A stretch of 64,000 nucleotides of DNA from contig NZ_CP018846.1 of the NCBI RefSeq assembly GCF_002025705.1, positions 2,223,501-2,287,500 of the forward strand. The letters run 5' to 3'. Position 1 is the stretch's first letter; every line of letters starts with the position of its first letter. The notes under the pieces are model-generated. The model saw only the letters and a list, made by a program, of their open reading frames with translations, was not told the origin of the DNA and ran no database searches. Made by a program: the position numbers and the translations under genes. Below are positions 40,501-48,596 of the stretch, piece after piece. The stretch is from Pseudomonas putida. Lineage in GTDB: Bacteria; Pseudomonadota; Gammaproteobacteria; Pseudomonadales; Pseudomonadaceae.

Positions 40501-42910
40501 CAGCAATGGCACGCTCCCGCCCCTGGCTTCCAACCATGCGACGCAAGTGGCAGGGGTCATGGTGGGCGCGCGCAATGATCAAGGGGGTATCGGCATTGCC
40601 TATGACGCGAAACTCGGCGGGCACTACCTGGCTAACAAAGGCGATGACCTGACCAGCCTGGGGCAGATGGTCAATTACGACATCGCCAACCACAGTTGGG
40701 GCTTCAGGAACGACTTCGCCATCGGCAACGTGCCTGAAGGCAGGGTCGACACGTCCCTGGCCCTGGCCTTCAGCGCAACGCTGGCGGCCACCAACGGGCG
40801 CGGCGGGCTGGGTACCGTCATCGTCACCTCGGGCGGCAACCAACGCGAACACGGCGGCAGCGCGCAAGGTTCGCTGATCAACAACAGCCGTCACGCTATC
40901 GAAGTGGCGGCCGTCAATGCCAAGGCAGACCTCTCGGTACTGCAGGTGGCCAGTGCGCCGTTTTCCAACCCCGGTTCAAGCCTGCTGGTGGCGGCGCCGG
41001 GTAGCCATGTGCTGTCCAGCGGCATCAACCTGGAGGCAGAGCGCGGCGCCAAGGTCGGCAGCGCCTATGGCACGACCCAGGGCACCAGTTTCGCCGCACC
41101 GATCGTCTCGGGTGTGGTGGCGTTGATGCTGCAGGCCAACCCGGCCCTTGGCTACCGGGATGTACAGCAGATTCTTGCGCTGTCCGCGCGCAAAGTCGAT
41201 GACCCGGCTACTGCCTGGCGTGATAACGCCGGGCTCAACTGGAATGGCGGTGGCATGCGTGCCAGTCATGACTACGGGTTCGGCATGATCGATGCTCGCG
41301 CCGCCGTGCGCCTGGCCGAGTCGTGGGCTGGCCAGGCAAGCAAGGCCAACGAGCAGCAGCTGGCGGCCGAAAGCGAAGCGCTTGCGCAGGTGATTGCGCC
41401 CGGTCAGGTCAGCACATTCGCTTTGAGCATGCCGGCCGGGGTCCTGGTGGAGCATGTCGAAGTCGATGTTCATTCGCAGGTCGGCCGCCTCGGCGATATG
41501 ACCGTTACGCTGGTGTCTCCCGGCGGAACGCGCAGCGTGCTCTTGGACCGCGCTGGCAAGGCGCCGGGCTCGGGCGATGATGACCTGGGCAACCCGCGCG
41601 CAGGCGAATTCAAGTACGGATTCATGTCGACCCATCATCGCGGTGAGCGCTCCGCAGGCGAATGGCGTCTGGAAGTCAGCAATGCCGGCAACGGGCTGCC
41701 GCTGACGCTTGATCGGTGGGCACTGCGTGTCGTGGGTAGCCCCAGCAATGCCAACGATGTCTATTACTACACCAACGACTACGCCGATGCCGTGACCCAG
41801 AACGCTGCGCGCGCGGTGCTGGACGATACGGTCAACGGCACCGCCGGTGGCCGCAATACTCTCAATGCCGCTGCTGTGAGCGGTAGTATTTCGGTCGATC
41901 TGGTCAGTGGCATCGCCAGCATCGCCGGCACCGCACTCACTATCACGCCTGGCGCGGTGCACAACCTGATCGGTGGTGACGGTGACGACACGCTCATCGC
42001 CAGTGCGGACGGTGCCTTGCTCGATGGCGGCCGCGGTTACAACTTGCTCAGGGGCGGGAGCGGAACAGATCGCTATGTCATTCACAAGCGTGCAGCGGGC
42101 CGTGATGAACTTGAACAGTTCGAGCAGTCCCGCGAGATCGTCGACCTGATAGGGTTTGGCGGCAAGACCTTCGCCGATCTGCAACTCATCCAGGAGGGCT
42201 CGGCCACTGTGGCCGACCTGGGTAATGGGCAGACCCTGCGCTTTGCACAGCGGTCTGTCGCCGAACTGCAGCCAAGCAACTTCCGTTTCCTGGACACGCT
42301 GATTGCTGCGCCTGGCTATTTTGACGGCAGCCCTGAAGGGCAGACGCAAGCGCCTGTCGACGGTGTCGTGCTGCTCAGTGGGGGCTCTGGAGGGGTGTCA
42401 CTGACATCGGATACCTCGGGGCGACTTGTCGCGTCGTTGACAGGCACGATCTACGGCCCGGCGAGTGTCGCTCCCAGTGTATTCGTGGTGGAGAAACAGG
42501 ACGGTGTGACCAACTACTGGAACACGGTACGTGGTTTCCGGCACGGTATCGACAAGATCGACCTGAGCCAGACGGGCATCAGCCGCTATGAAGACTTGCA
42601 GCTTACCAAGGACGAGCGTTTCCAGCTGAATGGTTTTGCCCAGATACACGGGGTAACGGTGGCGGGGCAAGGCAGCACGGTGAAGCTGCTGTATCTGGAT
42701 GCGCTGGAGCTGGCCCAGGTAACAGCCGATGATTTCATCTTCGCCTCGCCTGCAGCGGCGGGCTTGCCTGCCATGGCACCCGCAGCGCTGCCCAACCTTG
42801 CCAACCTGGTGGATGCCATGGCGGCGTTCGCCCCGGAGCCAGCCAGCAGCAAGCTGCTTGCCGAGGCGCCCACCCAGCGCTGGGAATCGACCATTGCCGT
42901 AGCGGCCTGA
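37553..42910 (+). CDS. Giant RTX-type secreted subtilase (S8 peptidase, P-domain), T1SS cargo
   Basis: A 1785-residue protein. Residues ~1-215: unrecognised helical domain encoded by AT-richer DNA. About 423-466: two EF-hand-like calcium loops (DANADGLITPED, DANHDGRTDAGE). About 565-743: degenerate RTX glycine/aspartate repeats (GGAGDDVL). About 810-900: Ig/cadherin-like. About 920-1260: S8 peptidase with His995 (NHATQVAG), Asn1096, and Ser1179 (GTSFAAP), but Glu951 (IGQFEPG) where the catalytic Asp is expected. About 1281-1396: proprotein-convertase P-domain. About 1470-1510: more RTX repeats, then a C-terminal region that should carry the secretion signal. No N-terminal signal peptide is seen, consistent with T1SS export by the upstream exporter. 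Confidence 0.85.
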   Translation: MSGLLQEDVRRAREIFESEGIGAMYDYLESKGDRYAILANGVARGNSIAGIAAIDFMKRTEQGAGRPMQEEDVEQVRFKMAEAYLGVLAEKVKAGTIDLEINHLEVWGFHSNVFEDMGRSKDAWTLNTVFNLLHEDARETYWKEVLGAAGSLPSELWLSLRTDASVAFSSAMAPEELRVQAESWKARIDSPGGVASVLLGLGTVTANGIQGVISDLINTDGPAPSQPIQIEITPTTDSRRDLQGQDDIRNDVSAGYVTRRLTHSIAFTDKTLDNTDFTSAQLGSLATGGIRPGELQVDPNVRPNQHLAQFYQDGTDTPDFSLRNAAVLNGLAAMTTVNTFVDPLLFDLSGQGAGMTGIEDAVLFDVDNSGQLRRTGWADRQTGMLVHDDGSGQVVSIRQLFSEYYGGQPGSNGASGEAPFKDGFAALASVDANADGLITPEDAAWAELKLWVDANHDGRTDAGELKALPEHGITQIDLRQVQPVNEVRQGNEVISRGAFVANGVEREVLAVKYLADTVGNLVEQQDGATLLTSVSGSISRRSYISNSPQGTELDAAALGVDTVQGGAGDDVLKAAPGGSWLVGGAGSNTYEGGAGDDVLVISASDQQANIRGNGGRDTALIVGMQGVGLNMAEAGLTIAQGGRGRDVIASGGQRGVFIKGGSGDSLLIGGGGNDVLVGGTGRNTIIGGTGKAVIYAGPNGDRIQASAAGSIIHAGGGADQIMGGAADDVIEAGRGDAIIDGAGGVNLVTLHGNHDEYLIARTATGYQITDRQAGRDGSLALSNVQKLSFADIASVDLQAPGALPVGDTLAPEQMAAFTTTPDALVIPASVLLANDLPLNSTGPLRIASVGDGTGATVRLNEQGDVEVTPLPGHDADVTFRYDLVDAAGNASMGVTEVSSGASAPLRATVTLRHEQSPVDPLAPRQWYLDEIDVQPIWREFTGKGVRIGQFEPGGEFAVAPEILDIEHPDLKANIDPIWLQTQRSNGTLPPLASNHATQVAGVMVGARNDQGGIGIAYDAKLGGHYLANKGDDLTSLGQMVNYDIANHSWGFRNDFAIGNVPEGRVDTSLALAFSATLAATNGRGGLGTVIVTSGGNQREHGGSAQGSLINNSRHAIEVAAVNAKADLSVLQVASAPFSNPGSSLLVAAPGSHVLSSGINLEAERGAKVGSAYGTTQGTSFAAPIVSGVVALMLQANPALGYRDVQQILALSARKVDDPATAWRDNAGLNWNGGGMRASHDYGFGMIDARAAVRLAESWAGQASKANEQQLAAESEALAQVIAPGQVSTFALSMPAGVLVEHVEVDVHSQVGRLGDMTVTLVSPGGTRSVLLDRAGKAPGSGDDDLGNPRAGEFKYGFMSTHHRGERSAGEWRLEVSNAGNGLPLTLDRWALRVVGSPSNANDVYYYTNDYADAVTQNAARAVLDDTVNGTAGGRNTLNAAAVSGSISVDLVSGIASIAGTALTITPGAVHNLIGGDGDDTLIASADGALLDGGRGYNLLRGGSGTDRYVIHKRAAGRDELEQFEQSREIVDLIGFGGKTFADLQLIQEGSATVADLGNGQTLRFAQRSVAELQPSNFRFLDTLIAAPGYFDGSPEGQTQAPVDGVVLLSGGSGGVSLTSDTSGRLVASLTGTIYGPASVAPSVFVVEKQDGVTNYWNTVRGFRHGIDKIDLSQTGISRYEDLQLTKDERFQLNGFAQIHGVTVAGQGSTVKLLYLDALELAQVTADDFIFASPAAAGLPAMAPAALPNLANLVDAMAAFAPEPASSKLLAEAPTQRWESTIAVAA

Positions 42911-42937
42911 CCCAGCTCAAGAACGCCAATGCTCACT

Positions 42938-43579
42938 TCACGCGCAGGGCGGCACATAGTCGTTGCGCTGATAAAAGCGCTCCAGCTCATGTGCCGCCGG
43001 CTCCTCGCCGGTGAAGATGTGCAGGTACTCTGGTATGAAGCGCATCCGGTATTCCAGCGGTTCGACGGTCTTCATGCTGATGTAGCCGATCTGCGTCAGG
43101 TAGATCGAGCGGGCGCGGGTAGCGGCGGCGTCCTCGCTGAAGCCGAAGCGGTCGAACATTTCCTTCAGCGCTGCCATGCGCAGGCTGTCGGCCTGCTTGA
43201 TTTCCTCCGCCACCTGCTCCGATTGCAGCGCCCAGCTGCGCATGGCGAATTCGCACTGTGAATCGAACAGCTCGGTGTTCAGCCAGCAGTCGAACACGTT
43301 GAGGATCGCCTCGGTGATCGACCCTGCGTAGGCCTGGGCGTGGCTCACCAGGTTGTGCGTGTTCTTGTTCTTCCACTGCTCGATCAGCGCCGCGAGCAAG
43401 GCTTCGCGGTCTTCGAAGTACCAGTAGAAACTGGTGCGGGCGAGGTTGAGCTTCTTGGCCAGCGGCAGCACACGCACGGCATCCACCCCCGACTCCTTGA
43501 GGGTTTCGAAGGCCGCGTTGAGCCAGCTCTCGATCGAGCCGCGGGTGGCGATTTCCGGGTGGTTCGAGGTCATGTTCAT
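42938..43579 (-). CDS. TetR-family regulator
   Basis: A 213-residue TetR protein: HTH at ~12-60 (AAFETLKESGVDAVRVLPLA, NLARTSFYWYFEDREALLAA), then a helical ligand domain. The open frame extends to 43648, but that start would lie inside the inverted repeat and promoter, so I use the ATG at 43579 (43573 is also possible; neither has a strong ribosome-binding site). It is divergent from the DgcA-like gene, and an inverted repeat overlaps the -35 element of that gene. This is the expected layout for repression of the adjacent catabolic operon. Confidence 0.87.
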   Translation of the reverse strand: MNMTSNHPEIATRGSIESWLNAAFETLKESGVDAVRVLPLAKKLNLARTSFYWYFEDREALLAALIEQWKNKNTHNLVSHAQAYAGSITEAILNVFDCWLNTELFDSQCEFAMRSWALQSEQVAEEIKQADSLRMAALKEMFDRFGFSEDAAATRARSIYLTQIGYISMKTVEPLEYRMRFIPEYLHIFTGEEPAAHELERFYQRNDYVPPCA

Positions 43580-43619
43580 AGGCGCATTGTTCCGTATCCA
43601 TGGGGGCCTGACAAGGTCA

Positions 43620-43670
43620 ATGTACACCACTGTCGAATTTATTGACACTGGTGTACATGGGGTCTAATGT
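43620..43670 (+). promoter_or_regulatory. Promoter with TetR-type inverted repeat
   Basis: A promoter TTGACA (43642-43647), 17-nt spacer, TAATGT (43665-43670) points right. Overlapping it is ATGTACACCACTGTC (43620-43634) and its inverted partner (43644-43658), matching 14 of 15 bases with a 9-nt spacer. A repressor bound here would cover the -35 box. The first in-frame ATG after the start site is at 43706. Confidence 0.7.
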
Positions 43671-43705
43671 CGATTTTGCCTGATGACCTGAACGCGAGAA
43701 CGACC

Positions 43706-45742
43706 ATGTCAAATGATCCGTTGCTTCAGCCGTACCAACTCAAGCACCTCACCCTGCGCAACCGCATCATCACCACCTCCCACGAACCCGCCTACCCCGA
43801 AGACGGCATGCCCAAGCAGCTGTACCGCGCCTACCACGTCGAGCGTGCCAAGGCCGGCGTGGCCATGACCATGACTGCCGGGTCCGCCGCCATCTCCCGC
43901 GACAGCCCGCCGGTGTTCAACAACGTGCTGGCCTACAAGGACGAAGTGGTCGGCTGGATGAAGGACCTCACCGATGAATGCCACGAGCACGGCGCGGCGG
44001 TGATGATCCAGCTCACCCACCTGGGCCGCCGCACCCGCTGGGACAAGGGCGACTGGCTGCCGGTGGTGTCGCCGTCGCACAACCAGGAGCCGGCGCACCG
44101 GGCATTCCCCAAGCGCCTGGAGATCTGGGACATCGAGCGCATCGTCAAGGATTACGCCGACGCCGCCGAACGCATGCAGGCCGCCGGGCTCGACGGCATC
44201 GAGCTGCAGGCCTACGGGCACCTGATGGACCAGTTCTGGTCGCCGCTGACCAACGAGCTGCAGAACGTCTACGGCGGCACGCTGGAAAACCGCCTGCGCT
44301 TCACCTTCGAGGTGCTCACCGCGATCCGCAAGCGGGTCGGCAACCAGTTCATCGTCGGCATCCGCTACACCGGCGACGAAGTGCTGGCCGGTGGCCTGAC
44401 CAAGGAAGAAGGGCTGCAGATTTCGCAGTTGCTGAAGAACAGCGGCATGATCGATTTCCTCAACGTGATCCGCGGCAACATCGCCACCGACGCGGGGCTT
44501 ACCGACATCATCCCGATCCAGGGCATGCGCAACGCGCCGCACCTGGACTTCGCCGGCGAGATCCGCTCGCTGACCGGCTTCCCGACCTTCCATGCGGCAA
44601 AGATCCCGGATGTGGCCACCGCCCGCCACGCCATCGCCAGCGGCAAGGTGGACATGGTCGGCATGACCCGTGCGCACATGACCGACCCGCACATCGTGCG
44701 CAAGATCATCGAAGGTCGCGAAGATGACATCCGCCCCTGCGTCGGCGCCAACTACTGCCTCGACCGCATCTACCACGGCGGCTCCGCCTACTGCATCCAC
44801 AACGCTGCCACCGGCCGCGAAACCAGCATGCCGCACGAGATTCCCAAGGCGGCGCTAAAGCGCAAGATCGTCATCGTCGGTGCCGGCCCGGCCGGCCTGG
44901 AAGCGGCACGGGTAGCGGGTGAGCGGGGCCATGAAGTGGTGGTGTACGAGGTGGCCGACAAGGCTGGCGGGCAGATCCGCCTGACTGCGCAGTCGGAGCG
45001 GCGCAAGGAGATGATCAGCATCATCGACTGGCGCCTTGCCCAGTGCGAGCGCCTGGGCGTGACCTTCCACTACAACGTCTGGGCCGACAGCCAGATCATC
45101 CTCGACGAAGCCCCCGACGTGGTCATTGTCGCCACCGGTGGCCTGCCGCATACCGAGGTGCTGGAGCAGGGCAACGACCTGGTGGTGTCGAGCTGGGACA
45201 TCATCTCTGGCGACGTCAAACCCGGGCGCAACGTGCTGGTGTACGACGATGCCGGTGACCATGCCGCGCTGCAGGCCGCCGAGTTCATCGCCCAGAGCGG
45301 TGCGCGCACCGAAATCATGACCCCCGACCGCACCTTCTCGCCCGAGGTCATGGGCATGAACCTGGTGCCCTACATGCGCGCCCTGCAGCAACTGGATACC
45401 ACCTTCACCGTGACCTGGCGCCTGAAGGCGGTGAGCAGAACCGCCGACGGCCTGCTGGCAACCATCGGCACCGACTACAGCGAACTGCGCCAGACCCGGC
45501 TGGTGGACCAGGTGGTGGTCAACCACGGCACCCGGCCGCTGGACGACCTGTATTTCCAACTGTGCCCGCTGTCGAGCAATGAAGGTGCAGTGGAATACAT
45601 GGACTTGATCGCCGGCCGCCCGCAGGCGGTGGCGCGCCGCGACGATGGCCGCTTCCAGCTGTTCCGCATCGGCGATGCGGTGGCCTCGCGCAACACCCAT
45701 GCCGCCATCTACGACGCCCTGCGCCTGGTCAAGGACCTCTGA
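43706..45742 (+). CDS. FMN/FAD oxidoreductase, DgcA/trimethylamine-dehydrogenase-like
   Basis: A 678-residue flavoprotein with an Old-Yellow-Enzyme (TIM-barrel) N-half (LTLRNRIITTSHEPAYPEDG, QLTHLGRRTRWDKGDW, GMTRAHMTDPHIVRKI) and an FAD/NAD-binding C-half (KIVIVGAGPAGLEAARVAGE near 386). It resembles P. aeruginosa DgcA (dimethylglycine demethylation) throughout, so oxidative N-demethylation is the best guess. The Fe-S region reads CVGANYC then C at about 363 (C345, A348, C351, C363), one Cys short of the usual four; the DgcA sequence I remember has the same gap. I start at 43706 because the promoter -10 lies over the earlier ATG. Confidence 0.85.
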   Translation: MSNDPLLQPYQLKHLTLRNRIITTSHEPAYPEDGMPKQLYRAYHVERAKAGVAMTMTAGSAAISRDSPPVFNNVLAYKDEVVGWMKDLTDECHEHGAAVMIQLTHLGRRTRWDKGDWLPVVSPSHNQEPAHRAFPKRLEIWDIERIVKDYADAAERMQAAGLDGIELQAYGHLMDQFWSPLTNELQNVYGGTLENRLRFTFEVLTAIRKRVGNQFIVGIRYTGDEVLAGGLTKEEGLQISQLLKNSGMIDFLNVIRGNIATDAGLTDIIPIQGMRNAPHLDFAGEIRSLTGFPTFHAAKIPDVATARHAIASGKVDMVGMTRAHMTDPHIVRKIIEGREDDIRPCVGANYCLDRIYHGGSAYCIHNAATGRETSMPHEIPKAALKRKIVIVGAGPAGLEAARVAGERGHEVVVYEVADKAGGQIRLTAQSERRKEMISIIDWRLAQCERLGVTFHYNVWADSQIILDEAPDVVIVATGGLPHTEVLEQGNDLVVSSWDIISGDVKPGRNVLVYDDAGDHAALQAAEFIAQSGARTEIMTPDRTFSPEVMGMNLVPYMRALQQLDTTFTVTWRLKAVSRTADGLLATIGTDYSELRQTRLVDQVVVNHGTRPLDDLYFQLCPLSSNEGAVEYMDLIAGRPQAVARRDDGRFQLFRIGDAVASRNTHAAIYDALRLVKDL

Positions 45743-45846
45743 ACCACGCGCCATAAGAATCATAAAAACAGCAGCATCCGTTTTGCGCTCACTTGTTACT
45801 GCCCTGGCTCCAACAACGACAACGATATCCAGTGGAGAGTGTAACC

Positions 45847-47139
45847 ATGCACATCGGTACCCGACCGAGCACCGCGCCATCCCTGCAGTTTCGTGACGAC
45901 TTCAGCGTAACCGGCCACGCCCTGGCCCCGGTGGACAGCGAGCTGCTCGCCGCCCAGGCAGCGATCGACCGCAAGGCCCTGCGCCGCTACCGCCTGGCGC
46001 GCATCCGCGAGCAACTGCGGGCCCATGACTATGGCGGCATCCTGCTCGCCGACCCGATCAACATCCGCTACGCCACCGACACCAACAACCTCGGCCTGTG
46101 GGTCATGCATTCGCCCAGCCGCTATGTGTTCGTGCCCACCGAGGGCCCGGTGGTGCTGTTCGAGTTCACCAGCAGCCGGCACAACAGCGAGCACGTAGAG
46201 ACCATCGACGAGATCCGCCCGGCGCTGCCGTGGCTGTATTTTCTTGCCGGGCCGCGCGTCGACGAGAAGGCCGCACTGTGGGCGGCTGAGGTGGCCGAGC
46301 TGATGGTCCGCCACAGCGGTGGCAACCGCCGCCTGGCGGTGGACCGCTGCGATCCGTGGGGTGCCGAGAAGCTCAAGGCCAAGGGCATCGCGCTGTTCGA
46401 TGCGCAGCCATTGATGGAGCAGGCCCGGCTGATCAAGTCGGCCGAGGAAGTTGCCAGTCACCAGGTCTCGATGGCGGTCTGCGACCTGGCCATCGCCCGC
46501 ATGCGTGCCAGCCTGCAACCGGGTATCACCGAAAACCAGCTTTGGAGCATTCTGCACGGCACCAACGTGGCCCAAGGTGGCGAGTGGGCCGAAAGCCGCT
46601 TGCTCAGCTCTGGCCCGCGCACCAATCCGTGGTTCCAGGACGCCACCGACAAGGTCATCGAAGCGGGCGAGATGGTCTGCTTCGACACCGACATGGTCGG
46701 CCCGGGCGGCTACCTGTCGGACATCTCGCGCAGCTTCGTCTGCCCCGGCAAACCGGTGACTGCGGCCCAGCGCGAACTGCTCGACATCGCCAGCCAGCAG
46801 ATCAGCCATAACCTCGAGCTGCTGCGCCCGGGCCTGTCGTTCCGTGAGTTTGCCGAGCGCTGTTGGCCGGTGCCGCGCAAGTTCGAGCACAACCGCTACA
46901 TGATGATGCTGCACGGTGTCGGCCTGGTCGACGAATACCCCAGCGTGGCCTACGCCGTGGACTTTGCCGAGTGGGGCTACGACGGCCTGTTCCAGGAGAA
47001 CATGGTGGTCTCGGTGGAAAGCTACATCGGCGAGCGCGGCGGGCGCGAAGGCGTGAAGCTTGAAGAGCAGGTGCTGATCACCGCCCAGGGCGCGGTCAAG
47101 CTGTCGAACACGCCCCTGGTCGATGACCAGCGGTTTTGA
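45847..47139 (+). CDS. M24-family metalloprotein, DddP-like
   Basis: A 430-residue M24 (creatinase/aminopeptidase P fold) protein. It is most like DddP, the DMSP lyase of marine bacteria: DYGGILLADPINIRYATDT, GGEWAESRLLSSGPRTNPWF and MLHGVGLVDEYP have close counterparts there. Presumed metal ligands are D280, D282, D292, H356, E391 and E407, and D362 matches the DddP catalytic Asp. All are present. It might cleave DMSP or a related sulfonium or betaine, or act as a C-N hydrolase like creatinase. The ATG follows GGAGAG. It lies between the DgcA-like gene and the ABC importer. Confidence 0.82.
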   Translation: MHIGTRPSTAPSLQFRDDFSVTGHALAPVDSELLAAQAAIDRKALRRYRLARIREQLRAHDYGGILLADPINIRYATDTNNLGLWVMHSPSRYVFVPTEGPVVLFEFTSSRHNSEHVETIDEIRPALPWLYFLAGPRVDEKAALWAAEVAELMVRHSGGNRRLAVDRCDPWGAEKLKAKGIALFDAQPLMEQARLIKSAEEVASHQVSMAVCDLAIARMRASLQPGITENQLWSILHGTNVAQGGEWAESRLLSSGPRTNPWFQDATDKVIEAGEMVCFDTDMVGPGGYLSDISRSFVCPGKPVTAAQRELLDIASQQISHNLELLRPGLSFREFAERCWPVPRKFEHNRYMMMLHGVGLVDEYPSVAYAVDFAEWGYDGLFQENMVVSVESYIGERGGREGVKLEEQVLITAQGAVKLSNTPLVDDQRF

Positions 47140-47154
47140 GTGGAGGGCCTGCCC

Positions 47155-47955
47155 ATGAACCCGATGAGCGTTCCCCTGCGCCAGGTGCCACCCATGCCTG
47201 CCGCCAAACCGGCGTTCCTGCGCCTGGAATCGATTTACAAGCAGTTCGGCCCCTACGAGGTGCTGCACGACGTCAATTTCGAGATGCGCAAGGGCGAGGT
47301 GGTGGCCATCATCGGCCCCAGCGGCTCGGGCAAGAGCACCTTGCTGCGCTGTATCAACCAGCTGGAGCCACCGACCCGCGGGCGCATCCGCCTTGATGAA
47401 CTGGACATCGACGCCGCCACGCCGCTGGCGCGTGCCGACCTGCTGAAGCTGCGCCGGCGCATCGGCATGGTGTTCCAGTCGTTCAACCTGTTCCCGCACA
47501 TGACCGTGCTGCGCAACGTCAGCCTGGCGCAGATCCGCACCCTCGGTCGCAGCCAGCGTGAAGCCGATGCGCGCTCGCTGCAACTGCTCGAACGGGTGGG
47601 CCTGGCCGACAAGGCCGGGCATTACCCGGCGCGTTGTTCCGGTGGCCAGCAGCAACGCATCGCCATCGCCCGGGCACTGGCGCTGGAGCCCGAACTGATG
47701 CTGTTCGACGAGCCGACCTCGGCACTGGACCCGGAGCTGGGCCTGGAAGTGCTGGCGGTGATGAAGGAGCTGGCCGCCGAGGGTATGTCGATGATCGTCG
47801 TCACTCACGAGATGCACTTTGCCGAGACGGTCTCCGACCGGGTGGTGGTAATGGCCGACGGGCGCATCCTCGAACAGGGGCCCAGTGCCCGGGTGATGCG
47901 CCAGCCTCAGCATGAGCGGGTGGTGAAGTTCCTCCAGGCCGTGAGGGACCGCTGA
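47155..47955 (+). CDS. Polar amino acid-type ABC transporter ATP-binding protein
   Basis: A 266-residue ATPase of the GlnQ/HisP class: [20 protein letters not shown] (Walker A), MVFQSFNLFPHMTVLRNV (Q-loop), RCSGGQQQRIAIARALALEP (signature), MLFDEPTSALDPE (Walker B) and THEMHFAETVSD (H-loop). The ATG at 47155 follows GGAGG. It overlaps the first permease start by one base. Together with two permeases and a binding protein it imports the substrate of the adjacent enzymes. Confidence 0.92.
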   Translation: MNPMSVPLRQVPPMPAAKPAFLRLESIYKQFGPYEVLHDVNFEMRKGEVVAIIGPSGSGKSTLLRCINQLEPPTRGRIRLDELDIDAATPLARADLLKLRRRIGMVFQSFNLFPHMTVLRNVSLAQIRTLGRSQREADARSLQLLERVGLADKAGHYPARCSGGQQQRIAIARALALEPELMLFDEPTSALDPELGLEVLAVMKELAAEGMSMIVVTHEMHFAETVSDRVVVMADGRILEQGPSARVMRQPQHERVVKFLQAVRDR

Positions 47956-48596
47956 TGAACGACATACTGTCGATGTTGCTCACGGGCGTGCCGTGGACCT
48001 TGGGGGTGACCCTGTGCGCGTTCGCCACCGGTGTGGTGCTGGGCTTCCCGCTGTGCGCACTGCGCATGGCCCGCTCACGCGGGCTGGCGGCGCTGGGGGC
48101 GGCCATCGTGCTGACCTTGCGTTCGATACCGCCGATCGTCTGGCTGTTCTTCATCTTCTTCGGCATTGGCGGTGGTTACCTCAGCCTGTCGCCGTTCGCT
48201 GCGGCGGTGCTGGGCCTGGGCCTGATCACCGCCGCGCAAATGGCCGAAGTCTACCGCGGCGCGTTCGCCGCCATCCCCGATGGCCAGTACGAAGCGGCCC
48301 ATGTCCTCAACCTGTCGCCACCACAGCGCTTCTTCGATGTGGTATTGCCGCAACTGACGCGCATCTCCATTCCCACGGCGGCCACCTATGCCATCGGCCT
48401 GCTCAAGGATTCGGCAGTGGCGTCGACGCTGGGCGTGGCGGACATCAGCTTCCAGGCCTATCAGGTCTCGCAGCAGACCTTCCAGGGGTTGGGCGTGTAC
48501 AGCGCCGCCGCGCTGGTGTACCTGGTGCTCAGCGTGCCGGTGGCACTGGCTTCGCGCTGGGTGTCGGCCAGCTTGCAACGGAGGATCAGCCAATGA
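47955..48596 (+). CDS. Polar amino acid-type ABC transporter permease 1
   Basis: A 213-residue inner-membrane permease with about five helices. It carries the HisM/GlnP pattern: LTLRSIPPIVWLFFIFFGIG and the EAA loop EVYRGAFAAIPDGQYEAAHV. The start overlaps the ATPase stop (TGATG) and its stop overlaps the start of the second permease by 4 nt, so translation is tightly coupled. Confidence 0.9.
   Translation: MNDILSMLLTGVPWTLGVTLCAFATGVVLGFPLCALRMARSRGLAALGAAIVLTLRSIPPIVWLFFIFFGIGGGYLSLSPFAAAVLGLGLITAAQMAEVYRGAFAAIPDGQYEAAHVLNLSPPQRFFDVVLPQLTRISIPTAATYAIGLLKDSAVASTLGVADISFQAYQVSQQTFQGLGVYSAAALVYLVLSVPVALASRWVSASLQRRISQ

Noticed and set aside
38800-42300. CRISPR-like or tandem DNA repeats in the RTX region
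   Set aside because: The repetition is at the level of short glycine/aspartate protein motifs in one reading frame, not evenly spaced DNA repeats.
43580-43648. Longer TetR start at 43648
   Set aside because: It would place coding sequence across the inverted repeat and the -35 element of the divergent promoter.
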